The position numbers and the translations under genes are program-made. From the NCBI RefSeq assembly GCF_003668995.1, contig NZ_CP033068.1, forward strand, positions 1,426,001 to 1,490,000: DNA of 64,000 nt, written 5' to 3'. This stretch comes from Flavobacterium sp. 140616W15. GTDB lineage: Bacteria > Bacteroidota > Bacteroidia > Flavobacteriales > Flavobacteriaceae. Shown here piece after piece: positions 54,854 through 63,188 of the stretch (positions are counted from its first letter, which is position 1; the number at the start of each line of letters is the position of its first letter). The notes beneath the pieces were generated by a model. That model worked only from the letters and a program-made list of their open reading frames with translations. It was not told the DNA's origin and did no database searches.

Positions 54854-56770
54854 ATGAATACAATTGCTGAGCATATTGCAGATTTCTTGAAAGAATATCC
54901 GCCATTCGATAATTTAACTTTTCAAGAGTTATCTGAGATTGCAACCAATATTCGCGTTATTAATTTAGAAAAACACGCTGTATTGTTTCAAATTAACGAT
55001 CCCTTACACGATAGTTTTTATGTGGTTGCTTCAGGTGTTATAAATTTATCGGTAATTGCCGATGCTGAAGAAACTTTATTGAATAAATGCCATGATGGCG
55101 ATATATTTGGTTTACGTCCTTTTTTCGCCAAGAATAACTATATGATGACTGCAAAAGCCAGAGAAGAAAGTATTGTGTATGCAATACCAATCGCTGTGTT
55201 TAGGCCTTTTGTTGCAAACAATCCAGATGTTTTAAATTTCTTATTAGAGAGTTTTGCTGCAAACACGCGTCATACTAAAGATAATTCAGATTTTAAGGGA
55301 AATCATATTTCAGATAATATATTCTATTCTGATCAACAGTCAGAAATACAGTATATACAGTCTTTAAGTTATAATAACTCTCCACTAAAAGCAGAAGCAA
55401 ACAATATTGTTAAAGATGTTGCTTTGCGTATGACAGATGCTATGGTGGATAATGTTGTTGTTTGCGAGAATAACAATCCAATCGGAATTGTAACTGATGC
55501 CGACTTATCATCTAAAATTGCTACAGGTAGATTCTCCATTGACGAAACGGTAGATAAAATCATGTCCTCGCCTGTTGTAACTGTAATAGAAAATGTTTCT
55601 TTGGCAGAAGCGCAATTGTTAATGTTAAAGCATAATGTAAGTCATTTATGTGTTACTAAAGACGGAACTAGTAAATCGGCTGTAAAAGGAGTTATTTCTG
55701 AACACGACTTAATTGTTGCGCAAGCTAGTAATCCAGGAGTTTTGATAAAAGAAATTAAACGTTCACAACTGCCTAAAGATTTAAAGCAAATTAGAGATCG
55801 TTTATCAGATTTGATTCAGAATTATATACAAAAAAACATCCCGATTTCACATATAAGTAATATTGCAAATGAGATTAATTTGGCGTTAATAAAACGTTCA
55901 GTTGAACTTTCAATTTTAGAGATGGGGTCACCTCCTGCTCGATTTGCATGGTTAAGTATTGGAAGTCAAGGAAGAAAAGAACAGCTTTTATTGACCGATC
56001 AGGATAGTATTTTGATTTTTGAAGATGTTACTGCAGAAAAATACCGTGATGTAAAAGATTATTTCTTACAGCTTGCTAAAAGAACTACCGCAACATTAGA
56101 GAAAATCGGATATGACTATTGTCCAAACGGGCATATGGCAAGTAATATGTTGTGGTGTAAGTCATTGACTGACTGGACAAAACAATACAACAGCTGGATG
56201 AATACTCCAGGTGAAAACAGCAATGATTTAAGTAGTATTTTCTTCGATTATGAAATTGTTTTTGGAGAGCCGAAAATTGAAGAAGTGATTGAAAATGTAA
56301 TATTTAAAAATGCTGTAAACAATGTTTTATTCTTTGATTTCTTAGGAAATGATGCATTGAGAAAAAACTCACCATTAAGTTTCTTTAAGAAATTTAATGT
56401 TGAAGAAGAAGGACCGCATAAGTTTAAATTCGATATTAAAACTCGTGCATTAATGCCTTTAATTGATGGAGCACGTTTACTAATATTAAGTTCGAACATA
56501 AAAGGAATTAAAAATACCTATTTAAGATTCAAGCAACTAGCAATTACAGATTCTAAGCATGCTGATGTTTATCTTAGTTGTGCCGAAGCTTTCTTAACCT
56601 TATCAAAGTTTAGAACTATCGAGGGATTAAAGAATGATGATTCAGGACAATATATCAACTTAAGCGAACTATCAAAAAGCGATAAAGACAAACTAAAAAA
56701 TGCATTAGCTCCAATGAAAGAGCTAGAAGAGCTTATAAAAAATAAATTTCAACTGACCCAATTTTCGTAA
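54854..56770 (+). CDS. Cyclic-nucleotide-binding/CBS/DUF294 nucleotidyltransferase-like protein
   Basis: 638 residues, cytosolic. Order: Crp-like cNMP-binding domain (about 10-130, LFQINDPLHDSFYVVASGVINLSV), CBS pair (about 165-290, VVCENNNPIGIVTDADLSSKI; VTKDGTSKSAVKGVISEHDLI), then the DUF294 nucleotidyltransferase core (about 369-384, GSQGRKEQLLLTDQDS) and its C-terminal domain. It resembles GlnD-type transferases and may uridylylate or adenylylate a partner in response to adenine nucleotides. In many bacteria, this protein pairs with a DnaQ-like exonuclease near acs, as here (next gene, 1-bp gap; acs at the window end). Confidence 0.9.
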   Translation: MNTIAEHIADFLKEYPPFDNLTFQELSEIATNIRVINLEKHAVLFQINDPLHDSFYVVASGVINLSVIADAEETLLNKCHDGDIFGLRPFFAKNNYMMTAKAREESIVYAIPIAVFRPFVANNPDVLNFLLESFAANTRHTKDNSDFKGNHISDNIFYSDQQSEIQYIQSLSYNNSPLKAEANNIVKDVALRMTDAMVDNVVVCENNNPIGIVTDADLSSKIATGRFSIDETVDKIMSSPVVTVIENVSLAEAQLLMLKHNVSHLCVTKDGTSKSAVKGVISEHDLIVAQASNPGVLIKEIKRSQLPKDLKQIRDRLSDLIQNYIQKNIPISHISNIANEINLALIKRSVELSILEMGSPPARFAWLSIGSQGRKEQLLLTDQDSILIFEDVTAEKYRDVKDYFLQLAKRTTATLEKIGYDYCPNGHMASNMLWCKSLTDWTKQYNSWMNTPGENSNDLSSIFFDYEIVFGEPKIEEVIENVIFKNAVNNVLFFDFLGNDALRKNSPLSFFKKFNVEEEGPHKFKFDIKTRALMPLIDGARLLILSSNIKGIKNTYLRFKQLAITDSKHADVYLSCAEAFLTLSKFRTIEGLKNDDSGQYINLSELSKSDKDKLKNALAPMKELEELIKNKFQLTQFS

Positions 56771-56771
56771 T

Positions 56772-57368
56772 ATGCTAGAATGGCTGAAAAATATCAACAA
56801 AGAATACCCTGATTTTTGGAAAGAATACCTTGCTAAATTTGAGACTAAATCAGAGCGTTTTGTTGTGTTATCTACCGAAACATCTGGGTTGAACCCAACG
56901 AAAGATGTAATTTTATCTATTGGTTCATTTGCTGTTGTAAATAACAGTATTATTATTCAAGATAGCTTTGAAGCTGTCTTGTTACAATATAAATTCTTCC
57001 ATGATAATGGACTTACAAATGAGTTTATTATTGAGAGCAAAATGGAAAAATTGCCAGAACCTGAAGCGCTTAAGGCATTAATAGAATACATTGGTAATGG
57101 CGTTTTAGTTGGGCATCATATAAATTTTGATGTAGAAATGATTAATGCTGCTCTAGAAAAACTGGATTGTGGAAGATTAAAAAATGAAGCGTTAGACGTG
57201 GATGTAATGTATCGTAAACTGCATGATATTAATGACAGACAGTTTTCTTTAGATGAATTGTGTGATATTTATAAGATACCAAAAAGCGAAAGAAACTCAT
57301 CTTCAGAAGATGCCTATAGAATTGCATTATTGTTCTTGAAACTCAAATCGAGATTAGGGATAAAATAA
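56772..57368 (+). CDS. DnaQ-like 3'-5' exonuclease domain protein with altered active site
   Basis: 198 residues with the DEDD-exonuclease fold of DNA polymerase III epsilon type. ExoI reads VVLSTETSGLNP, where the first catalytic Asp (DxET.GL) is Ser. ExoII keeps GHHINFDVEM with its Asp. ExoIII reads RNSSSEDAYRIALL, with Asn where DEDDh enzymes have His. Two of the usual metal/acid-base residues thus appear lost, so it may be inactive or have a regulatory role. It follows the DUF294 gene with 1 bp between them and is surely co-translated. The 3' end is partly repeated downstream (57461-57575). Confidence 0.85.
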   Translation: MLEWLKNINKEYPDFWKEYLAKFETKSERFVVLSTETSGLNPTKDVILSIGSFAVVNNSIIIQDSFEAVLLQYKFFHDNGLTNEFIIESKMEKLPEPEALKALIEYIGNGVLVGHHINFDVEMINAALEKLDCGRLKNEALDVDVMYRKLHDINDRQFSLDELCDIYKIPKSERNSSSEDAYRIALLFLKLKSRLGIK

Positions 57369-57575
57369 TATTTGCAAAAAAATAAAGAGAAACACGAATT
57401 CCACGAATTTTCACGAAACTTATTAGTGTAAATTAGTTGAATTTGTGTTTAATATACATTTTGTTTTAGAAATTCAAATCAAGATTAGAGATAAGGTAAT
57501 ATTCATAAAAAGCTAAAAGAGATACGAATTCCACGGATTTTTACAAAACCGATTAGTGTGAATTCGTGTTAGTGT
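57330..57575. repeat. Tandem duplication of about 131 bp including the exonuclease gene end
   Basis: 57330-57450 and 57461-57575 align throughout (TTGTT.TT.GAAA.TCAAATC.AGATTAG.GATAA..TAATATT, then ACGAATTCCACG.ATTTT.AC.AAAC..ATTAGTGT.AATT). The first copy includes the last codons and stop; the second is decayed and non-coding. Confidence 0.75.
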
Positions 57576-57595
57576 TTAAATACATCTTGTTTTTA

Positions 57596-58084
57596 TTATA
57601 TAACTCTTACGTACTCAATAAAACGCCCATGATGGCTGATAGAGACAGCTATTGTAGTTTTTGTATTAGAATCAATTATATAAGGGATGCCATGATTTTT
57701 ATGAATGACAGTTTCAATATCTAAAACAGAAATTCTATTTAAATTTTCTTTTTGAGTGACAGCAACAGTATTTATATAATCTTTTGTAATTATAGATTGC
57801 GTATAGTATAAACGGTTGTTTATTGATACAGTACCAGAACTAGGACTTTCATAAAAACAAACTAACTTAGTTGGAAAATAGCCACTTATTTTAGTTTCGC
57901 GATTGTATATTTTATAAGCAGCTTCTTTTCGGCTCCATAAATTCCAAACCATAATTTCAGGTACTTTAGAGTTTAGAATAAGTAATTGTTCTTCATAAGT
58001 GAAAATCTTATCCAAAAATCCTTTGCGTTTCCAATTACTTTCTCTTTGTGCAGTTTCTAAATCTACAATATCATTTCCGATCAT
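57596..58084 (-). CDS. 4'-phosphopantetheinyl transferase
   Basis: 162 residues of the Sfp/AcpS superfamily: IGNDIVDL at 2-9 (Mg-binding Asp) and WSRKEAAYK at 50-58. It activates carrier proteins by adding phosphopantetheine from CoA. Its start overlaps the acyl carrier protein gene by 14 bp, so it very likely serves that ACP. Last gene of the polyketide operon. Confidence 0.9.
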   Translation of the reverse strand: MIGNDIVDLETAQRESNWKRKGFLDKIFTYEEQLLILNSKVPEIMVWNLWSRKEAAYKIYNRETKISGYFPTKLVCFYESPSSGTVSINNRLYYTQSIITKDYINTVAVTQKENLNRISVLDIETVIHKNHGIPYIIDSNTKTTIAVSISHHGRFIEYVRVI

Positions 58085-58334
58085 TTTCGTTTAGTTTTGA
58101 TTGGATTATACTTAAAGCAGCTTTTGCATTAACCAATTTTTCCATCGATTCGTTATCGATTATAATGTCAAAAAATTCTTCGACATCTAGGACAATATCG
58201 ACTAAATTGGCAGAATTAATATTTAAATCAGTTATAAAATTTGTGTCTTCTGTAAAATTTTCAAAAGCAGTATCATTCTTTACATAAGGTTTTATAATTG
58301 TCTTTAATTCGGTTAATAGTTGTTGGTTATTCAT
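58071..58334 (-). CDS. Acyl carrier protein of the polyketide cluster
   Basis: 87 residues. The phosphopantetheine Ser is S41 in INSANLVDIVLDVEEFF, the usual DSLxxVDLV site in variant form. Distinct from a housekeeping AcpP; it probably carries the acyl starter built by the adjacent ketosynthase and dehydratase. 24 bp after the ketosynthase gene and overlapping the transferase gene. Confidence 0.9.
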   Translation of the reverse strand: MNNQQLLTELKTIIKPYVKNDTAFENFTEDTNFITDLNINSANLVDIVLDVEEFFDIIIDNESMEKLVNAKAALSIIQSKLNENDRK

Positions 58335-58358
58335 ATTGATGCTAGTATTAGGTTAATG

Positions 58359-59630
58359 TTAGTTATATTTTTTTAAAATTACGCAACCATTAACGTCTCC
58401 AAAACCAAAGCTAGCTTTGGCAATAATATTTAAATTAGCGTTAATTAATTGAGTTGGGATTTTAGATTTGTCGATAATAGATGTGATTTCGGGATTTATA
58501 TCTTCACAATTTGTATTTGGTGAAATAAATCCTTGATATAACTGTAAAACTGAAGCTACTAGTTCAATGCTTCCAGCAGCAGACAAACAATGGCCTACAG
58601 TTGATTTTAATGCGTTTACGTATGGGAAGTTGTTTCCTTTGCGATTTAACGCAATGCTCCAATTATCGATTTCCAACGCGTCTTTAGACGTTGCTGTTAG
58701 GTGTCCGTTAATTAAATCAATTTCTGAAGGAGAAATACCTGCATTTTTTACTGCATTGCGAATACATTTTTGTACAGCAGTTGCATTTGGAGCTGTCATG
58801 CTTCCACTTCCACGTTGCCCACCAGAATTGACGTTCCCACCTAGTACTTCAGCATAAATTCGGGCTCCCCTATCTAAGGCAGTTTCTAGATCTTCGAGTA
58901 TCAAAGCTCCTGCGCCACTACCCGGAACAAATCCAGAAGCACTAGCGCTCATTGGTCTTGAGCCACTTTCTGGAGCGTCATTGTGTTTGAATGTGCAAAC
59001 TTTCATAGCATCAAAACCTCCCCAAATGTAAGGGCCTGAATCACTAGTACTTCCTGCTAAAATACGTTTGGCTTGACCTAATTTTATTCGTTCATATGCC
59101 ATTAAAACACTTTCTGTACCAGTTGTACAAGCTGATGAGTTGGTGGTAACTTGATTTCCAAGACCAAGTTTACCGCCTAAATAAGCACTCACGCCACTAA
59201 GCATAGTTTGTGCCACAACAGTACTTCCTAATCGTCTAGTTTGTAAATCATCAATTTTATAGATGCTTTCTCTAAATTTTTCTATTCCCGATGTTCCTGC
59301 GCCAAAAATTGTTCCGCTATCCCAATCAGGTTCTTCGTTTTTTAGAATTGTTAATCCTGCATCTTTCCAAGCATCTAAGCCAGCTATTACGCCATAAAGA
59401 ATACCCGAGGCATTAAAATTACGTAATTCAAGTTCTGTGAAATAGTTACCAATTAGTTCAGTTGATAATTCTGGCTTTCCTGAGATCTGACAAGAAAATT
59501 GCAAGCGCTCTAATTCGGCATCGTGTTTAATACCCGACAGGCCTTTTTTTATTGCATTTGTAAATGCATCAAGTCCTACTCCATTTGGGGCAACAACTCC
59601 AAGACCTGTAATGACAACTCTTTTTTGCAT
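58359..59630 (-). CDS. Beta-ketoacyl-ACP synthase (KAS II type)
   Basis: 423 residues with the condensing-enzyme triad C168 (TTNSSACTTGT), H310 (NGHLTATSKD) and H347 (STVGHCLSAAG). Start MQKRVVITGLGVVAPNG is canonical. It would elongate ACP-bound acyl chains with malonyl-ACP. No chain-length-factor homologue is adjacent, so it is probably a homodimeric KAS II. 24 bp after the dehydratase gene. Confidence 0.92.
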   Translation of the reverse strand: MQKRVVITGLGVVAPNGVGLDAFTNAIKKGLSGIKHDAELERLQFSCQISGKPELSTELIGNYFTELELRNFNASGILYGVIAGLDAWKDAGLTILKNEEPDWDSGTIFGAGTSGIEKFRESIYKIDDLQTRRLGSTVVAQTMLSGVSAYLGGKLGLGNQVTTNSSACTTGTESVLMAYERIKLGQAKRILAGSTSDSGPYIWGGFDAMKVCTFKHNDAPESGSRPMSASASGFVPGSGAGALILEDLETALDRGARIYAEVLGGNVNSGGQRGSGSMTAPNATAVQKCIRNAVKNAGISPSEIDLINGHLTATSKDALEIDNWSIALNRKGNNFPYVNALKSTVGHCLSAAGSIELVASVLQLYQGFISPNTNCEDINPEITSIIDKSKIPTQLINANLNIIAKASFGFGDVNGCVILKKYN

Positions 59631-59654
59631 CTTACTTATTTTAAAGATTATAAT

Positions 59655-60083
59655 TTAAACAATTATACCAGCAATCGTTCCAGAACAAACCTCAATTCCG
59701 AGTTGGTTTTTCATGCTAACTTTACATTTTAATTTTCCAAATCTAAAATATATTTTTTCTGAAATTACGGTTACATTTTCATTCGGATAAACAGGTTTTA
59801 AAAAATCTATTTCAATTGATGTTAAGGCAATTGAAGTTGCTATATTGAATTCTTTATTTAATATATATATGCCTAAACATACTAATCCAATCTGTGCCAT
59901 GACTTCGGTCAGTATTATGCCAGGTGTAACTGGATTTGATATGAAATGTCCTTTGTAAAAGTCTAAATCTTTGTCAAAATAATACGTTCCTTCTACTCCA
60001 TTTTCGGATATAGATATAATTTCATCTACAAACAAAAAAGGCTTGCTGTATGGTAATTTAGATATAATATCCTGACTTGTCAT
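59655..60083 (-). CDS. 3-hydroxyacyl-ACP dehydratase, FabZ-like hotdog
   Basis: 142 residues. The catalytic pair is visible with the right spacing: H46 (YKGHFISNPVTPG) and E60 (ILTEVMAQIG). It dehydrates 3-hydroxyacyl-ACP intermediates. Placed between the type III synthase (37 bp) and the KAS gene, so likely part of a dedicated acyl-starter pathway. Confidence 0.87.
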   Translation of the reverse strand: MTSQDIISKLPYSKPFLFVDEIISISENGVEGTYYFDKDLDFYKGHFISNPVTPGIILTEVMAQIGLVCLGIYILNKEFNIATSIALTSIEIDFLKPVYPNENVTVISEKIYFRFGKLKCKVSMKNQLGIEVCSGTIAGIIV

Positions 60084-60120
60084 TTTTAGAATTTATGATA
60101 AATATTTAAAACCATTTACT

Positions 60121-61173
60121 TTAAAATTGTAATAAGACACGCTGAGCTGAGAACCCTGGCCCAAAACTTAACATTAAGCCCTTTTCTCCTTTTTTGGGTT
60201 TTTTATCGATAATTTGTTCCAAAACATATAAAACAGTTGCACTCGACATATTTCCGTATAAACGGAGTACTTCTTTTGTGTCGTCAATATTCTTTCCTAA
60301 ATCGGTGAATAACTCTTCTACAGTCTGTATAATTTTTTTTCCTCCCGGATGAAAAATTAAATGATCAATATGTTCTATTTTTAAATTGTTTTTTGCTAAA
60401 AACGGATGAATAATATCAGGAAAATGTGATGCAATTGTTTCAGGAACTTCAATATCCAGTACCATTTGCAAACCAGTGTTTACAAGCTTAAATCCCATCA
60501 TATGGATGTTGTCGTAAAAATGATACATTTCTTCACCAAGAATCTCAGGGCCATTATCTGCTTCATGTGAAGATAATAATACGCAAGCAGCACCATCTCC
60601 AAAAATTGCCGCCGACACAACATTAGCCATTGAAAAGTCATTTAACTGAAATGTTGCTGTTGGACTTTCGACTGCAACTACGGCAGCACGTTTTCCGGGA
60701 TTGGCTTTTAAAAAGTTTTTGGCATAAATAATTCCAGAAATTCCAGCGGCACAGCCCATTTCGGTTACAGGAAGCCGTACGATATCCTGACGCAGTTTGA
60801 GTTTGTTTATAAGATAGGCATCCAAAGAAGGAATCATGATACCAGTACAGCTTACTGTAATAATATAGTCAAGACTTTCTGGTTCCCAGTTTGATTTACT
60901 TAATGCTTTTTTTAAGACCTTTTCTCCTAAATCAATGACCTCTCGGACATAAATATCGTTTCGGTCTTCAAAAGAGGTGTGAGAGAAAACTTCGATAGGA
61001 TCCATTATGGAATATCGTTTATCGACAGCGGCACCTTCAAAAATTTTTTTTACTTTTCTGATAAAGCGTTCATCTTGACCAAATAGCCATGAATCTAAAA
61101 ATGGAATAATTTCTTCGGTCGTTCTTGAATATTTAGGTAATTGCTTGGCAACGTTGGCTATTTTTACATTCAT
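60121..61173 (-). CDS. Type III polyketide synthase
   Basis: 350 residues from ATG 61173 (MNVKIANVAKQLPKY), which forms a 4-bp ATGA overlap with the methyltransferase stop; in-frame ATGs at 61191 and 61215 would overlap that gene more and exceed the usual family length. Catalytic triad: C141 (VTEMGCAAGISG), H275 (LIFHPGGKK) and N308 (LYGNMSSATVLY). It condenses an acyl starter with malonyl-CoA to pyrones, resorcinols or similar rings. With flanking methyltransferase and flavin oxidoreductase, it resembles phenolic-lipid/alkylquinone clusters; the product is not known. Confidence 0.93.
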   Translation of the reverse strand: MNVKIANVAKQLPKYSRTTEEIIPFLDSWLFGQDERFIRKVKKIFEGAAVDKRYSIMDPIEVFSHTSFEDRNDIYVREVIDLGEKVLKKALSKSNWEPESLDYIITVSCTGIMIPSLDAYLINKLKLRQDIVRLPVTEMGCAAGISGIIYAKNFLKANPGKRAAVVAVESPTATFQLNDFSMANVVSAAIFGDGAACVLLSSHEADNGPEILGEEMYHFYDNIHMMGFKLVNTGLQMVLDIEVPETIASHFPDIIHPFLAKNNLKIEHIDHLIFHPGGKKIIQTVEELFTDLGKNIDDTKEVLRLYGNMSSATVLYVLEQIIDKKPKKGEKGLMLSFGPGFSAQRVLLQF

Positions 61174-61883
61174 ATTTTTGAAATTATCCATTGATATCGG
61201 AAAGCCCATTTCCATTGAATGGTGTATTTTTTTAAGTTTAATTGTTTTGAAAAATCAAGCAACTCATTTCTTGTGAATCCTCTCAAGATAGATGTAAGTC
61301 CATCTTTTTTTGACATTCCGTTTAACCGGGTAACAAAGCACATTGCTTGAAATAAGCGATAGGAAATGATACTCCTGTGTAAATCATTTATTACGACACC
61401 ACGTCTTGCATTTGTATTAAAAATGGTTGCAAGATTAATTATTTCATTGTTTCTAAAATGATGTAAAGTCAATGTACATAATGCAATGTCGTATTCTAAT
61501 TTACTAAAAGCTTCATTGAATATGTCTTCGCATCGATAATTTATATTGGGGTAATGTATAGATAATTTTCGGGCGTAATTTATTGTAAATGCATTAGCAT
61601 CGATACCTATTAGTTTAAAATCCCAATCGTATTTTAATGCATAATCAGCTAGCATTCTTAGCATGTCTCCATTTCCACAGCCTACATCGATAATCGTTAT
61701 TGTTTGCTCTTTGGTAATACCATCCAATAATTTTTCGACTCCTTGTAAAGTTAATTGGTTTCCTCCAAGAAGCTGATTTATTTTAGCAATTTTATCCAAT
61801 GCATTTTGTAAAACTTCCCCTTTTAAATTGAAATCATCCATAATCTCAGGATCATCCGTTCTATATTTGGTTTTTATAGCCAT
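61170..61883 (-). CDS. SAM-dependent methyltransferase of the polyketide cluster
   Basis: 237 residues, class I fold with motif I IIDVGCGNGDML at about 64-75 and TLHHF in motif IV. Probably O- or C-methylates the polyketide ring. It is 2 bp after the oxidoreductase gene and overlaps the synthase start by 4 bp. Confidence 0.88.
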   Translation of the reverse strand: MAIKTKYRTDDPEIMDDFNLKGEVLQNALDKIAKINQLLGGNQLTLQGVEKLLDGITKEQTITIIDVGCGNGDMLRMLADYALKYDWDFKLIGIDANAFTINYARKLSIHYPNINYRCEDIFNEAFSKLEYDIALCTLTLHHFRNNEIINLATIFNTNARRGVVINDLHRSIISYRLFQAMCFVTRLNGMSKKDGLTSILRGFTRNELLDFSKQLNLKKYTIQWKWAFRYQWIISKI

Positions 61884-61885
61884 TC

Positions 61886-63016
61886 TTAATTTAGAATTAT
61901 AGATTTACCATGTGTTCTTTTTATAATTTGAGGCAGTAAAAATGGAAATTGAATTAGCAGCCACATTATAACGGCTGATTTTTTTTTATTTTGTAAAAGT
62001 GAGGCAAGAAAGCGACCTGTTTTTAATCTTTTCTTGAAATTATAGTCCCATGACTGGATGTATTTTTTTTCAAGCTCTTTTCTTGAAATGGTTTTTTTAG
62101 TATAGAAATCTACAATTAATTCAGAAGCAATTTTGGCACTATGAATCGCCATTGCCATGCCATTTCCGCATAAAGGCTGAATTAAGCCAGCGCTGTCTCC
62201 AACCATTATGATATGATTTTCGATTGCTGCTTTTTCTTCAAATGAAATTTGACTTATAGTTAATGGTTTGTCAAATAATGGTGTGCTATTACTAAAAAAC
62301 TCTTTTAGATGTGGGTTTTTATAAATGATATTGGCTTGAAAATCATCAATGTTTTTGTGTTTTTTAAAAGAATCAAAATTAACCAAATAGCAAATGTTTA
62401 TTATGTTGTTCTCCACTTTTGAAACGCCGCAATAACCTCCTTCAAAATTATATAAGCCAACAAGGTTATTTGGGAATTTACCTTTGTAATGTGATTTAAC
62501 AGCGAGCCAAGGCGCTTTTTTTAAAATGAATTTCCGTTGTAATTTTTGATCAAAATTAGAGCGTTTACCAAATGCACCTATAGCAATACGAGTTGTGATT
62601 TTTTTTAATTCTGAGGTTGTAATCGTGAATAAATCATCTTCAAAATTTATATCTTCAACAGTATCATGAATTATCTCACATCCATTTTCGATTGCTTTTT
62701 TATATAAATGATAATCTAATGTGTAACGGCTGAGTCCGAACCCTCCTAGAGGTAAATTACAATGAATTGTTTTTTTGTTTGGTATAGAAAATTCTAATTG
62801 TGTAATTGTTGCAGGATTTAAGTCCTGAATTTTTAAGTCAAGCCAATCCAAATAAGGTTTAATTTCATTAGAAACATATTCTCCACAAACTTTATGTTTA
62901 GGGAATTCGTTTTTTTCAATCAAAATCACTTGTTGCCCCATTTTAGATAAATGAATGCCACAAGTTAGCCCTGCTAGTCCCCCACCAATAATTACTACAT
63001 CAGGATTTTTTTTCAT
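61886..63016 (-). CDS. FAD-dependent oxidoreductase (geranylgeranyl reductase/hydroxylase family)
   Basis: 376 residues. FAD motif VVIIGGGLAGLTCGIHLSKMG (7-27), KHKVCGEYVSNE as in GGR-type flavoproteins, and the second FAD motif GDSAGLIQPLCGNGMAMAIHSA. First gene of the seven-gene minus-strand operon ending at 57596. A ring hydroxylase or reductase acting on the polyketide is likely from context, but the substrate is not readable. Confidence 0.88.
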   Translation of the reverse strand: MKKNPDVVIIGGGLAGLTCGIHLSKMGQQVILIEKNEFPKHKVCGEYVSNEIKPYLDWLDLKIQDLNPATITQLEFSIPNKKTIHCNLPLGGFGLSRYTLDYHLYKKAIENGCEIIHDTVEDINFEDDLFTITTSELKKITTRIAIGAFGKRSNFDQKLQRKFILKKAPWLAVKSHYKGKFPNNLVGLYNFEGGYCGVSKVENNIINICYLVNFDSFKKHKNIDDFQANIIYKNPHLKEFFSNSTPLFDKPLTISQISFEEKAAIENHIIMVGDSAGLIQPLCGNGMAMAIHSAKIASELIVDFYTKKTISRKELEKKYIQSWDYNFKKRLKTGRFLASLLQNKKKSAVIMWLLIQFPFLLPQIIKRTHGKSIILN

Positions 63017-63137
63017 ATGTAGATATTATTTGTTTTTAACAGAAATGATGTCTTTAATTTAGTTTTTAAACTTAATAATATTAGACTATTGCTAATTTAA
63101 GTAATTTCTTAATAGAAAAATCATTTTCAAATAAAAA

Positions 63138-63167
63138 AAGCTGCCTCAGAAATATTGAGGCAGCTTT
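63138..63167 (-). terminator. Terminator of acs
   Basis: AAAGCTGCCTCA (63138-63149) pairs perfectly with TGAGGCAGCTTT (63156-63167); on the minus strand a T run follows (opposite 63133-63139). It insulates acs from the polyketide operon that starts 120 bp further on. Confidence 0.85.
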
Positions 63168-63188
63168 AGTATTTATTTTGGAAATATG

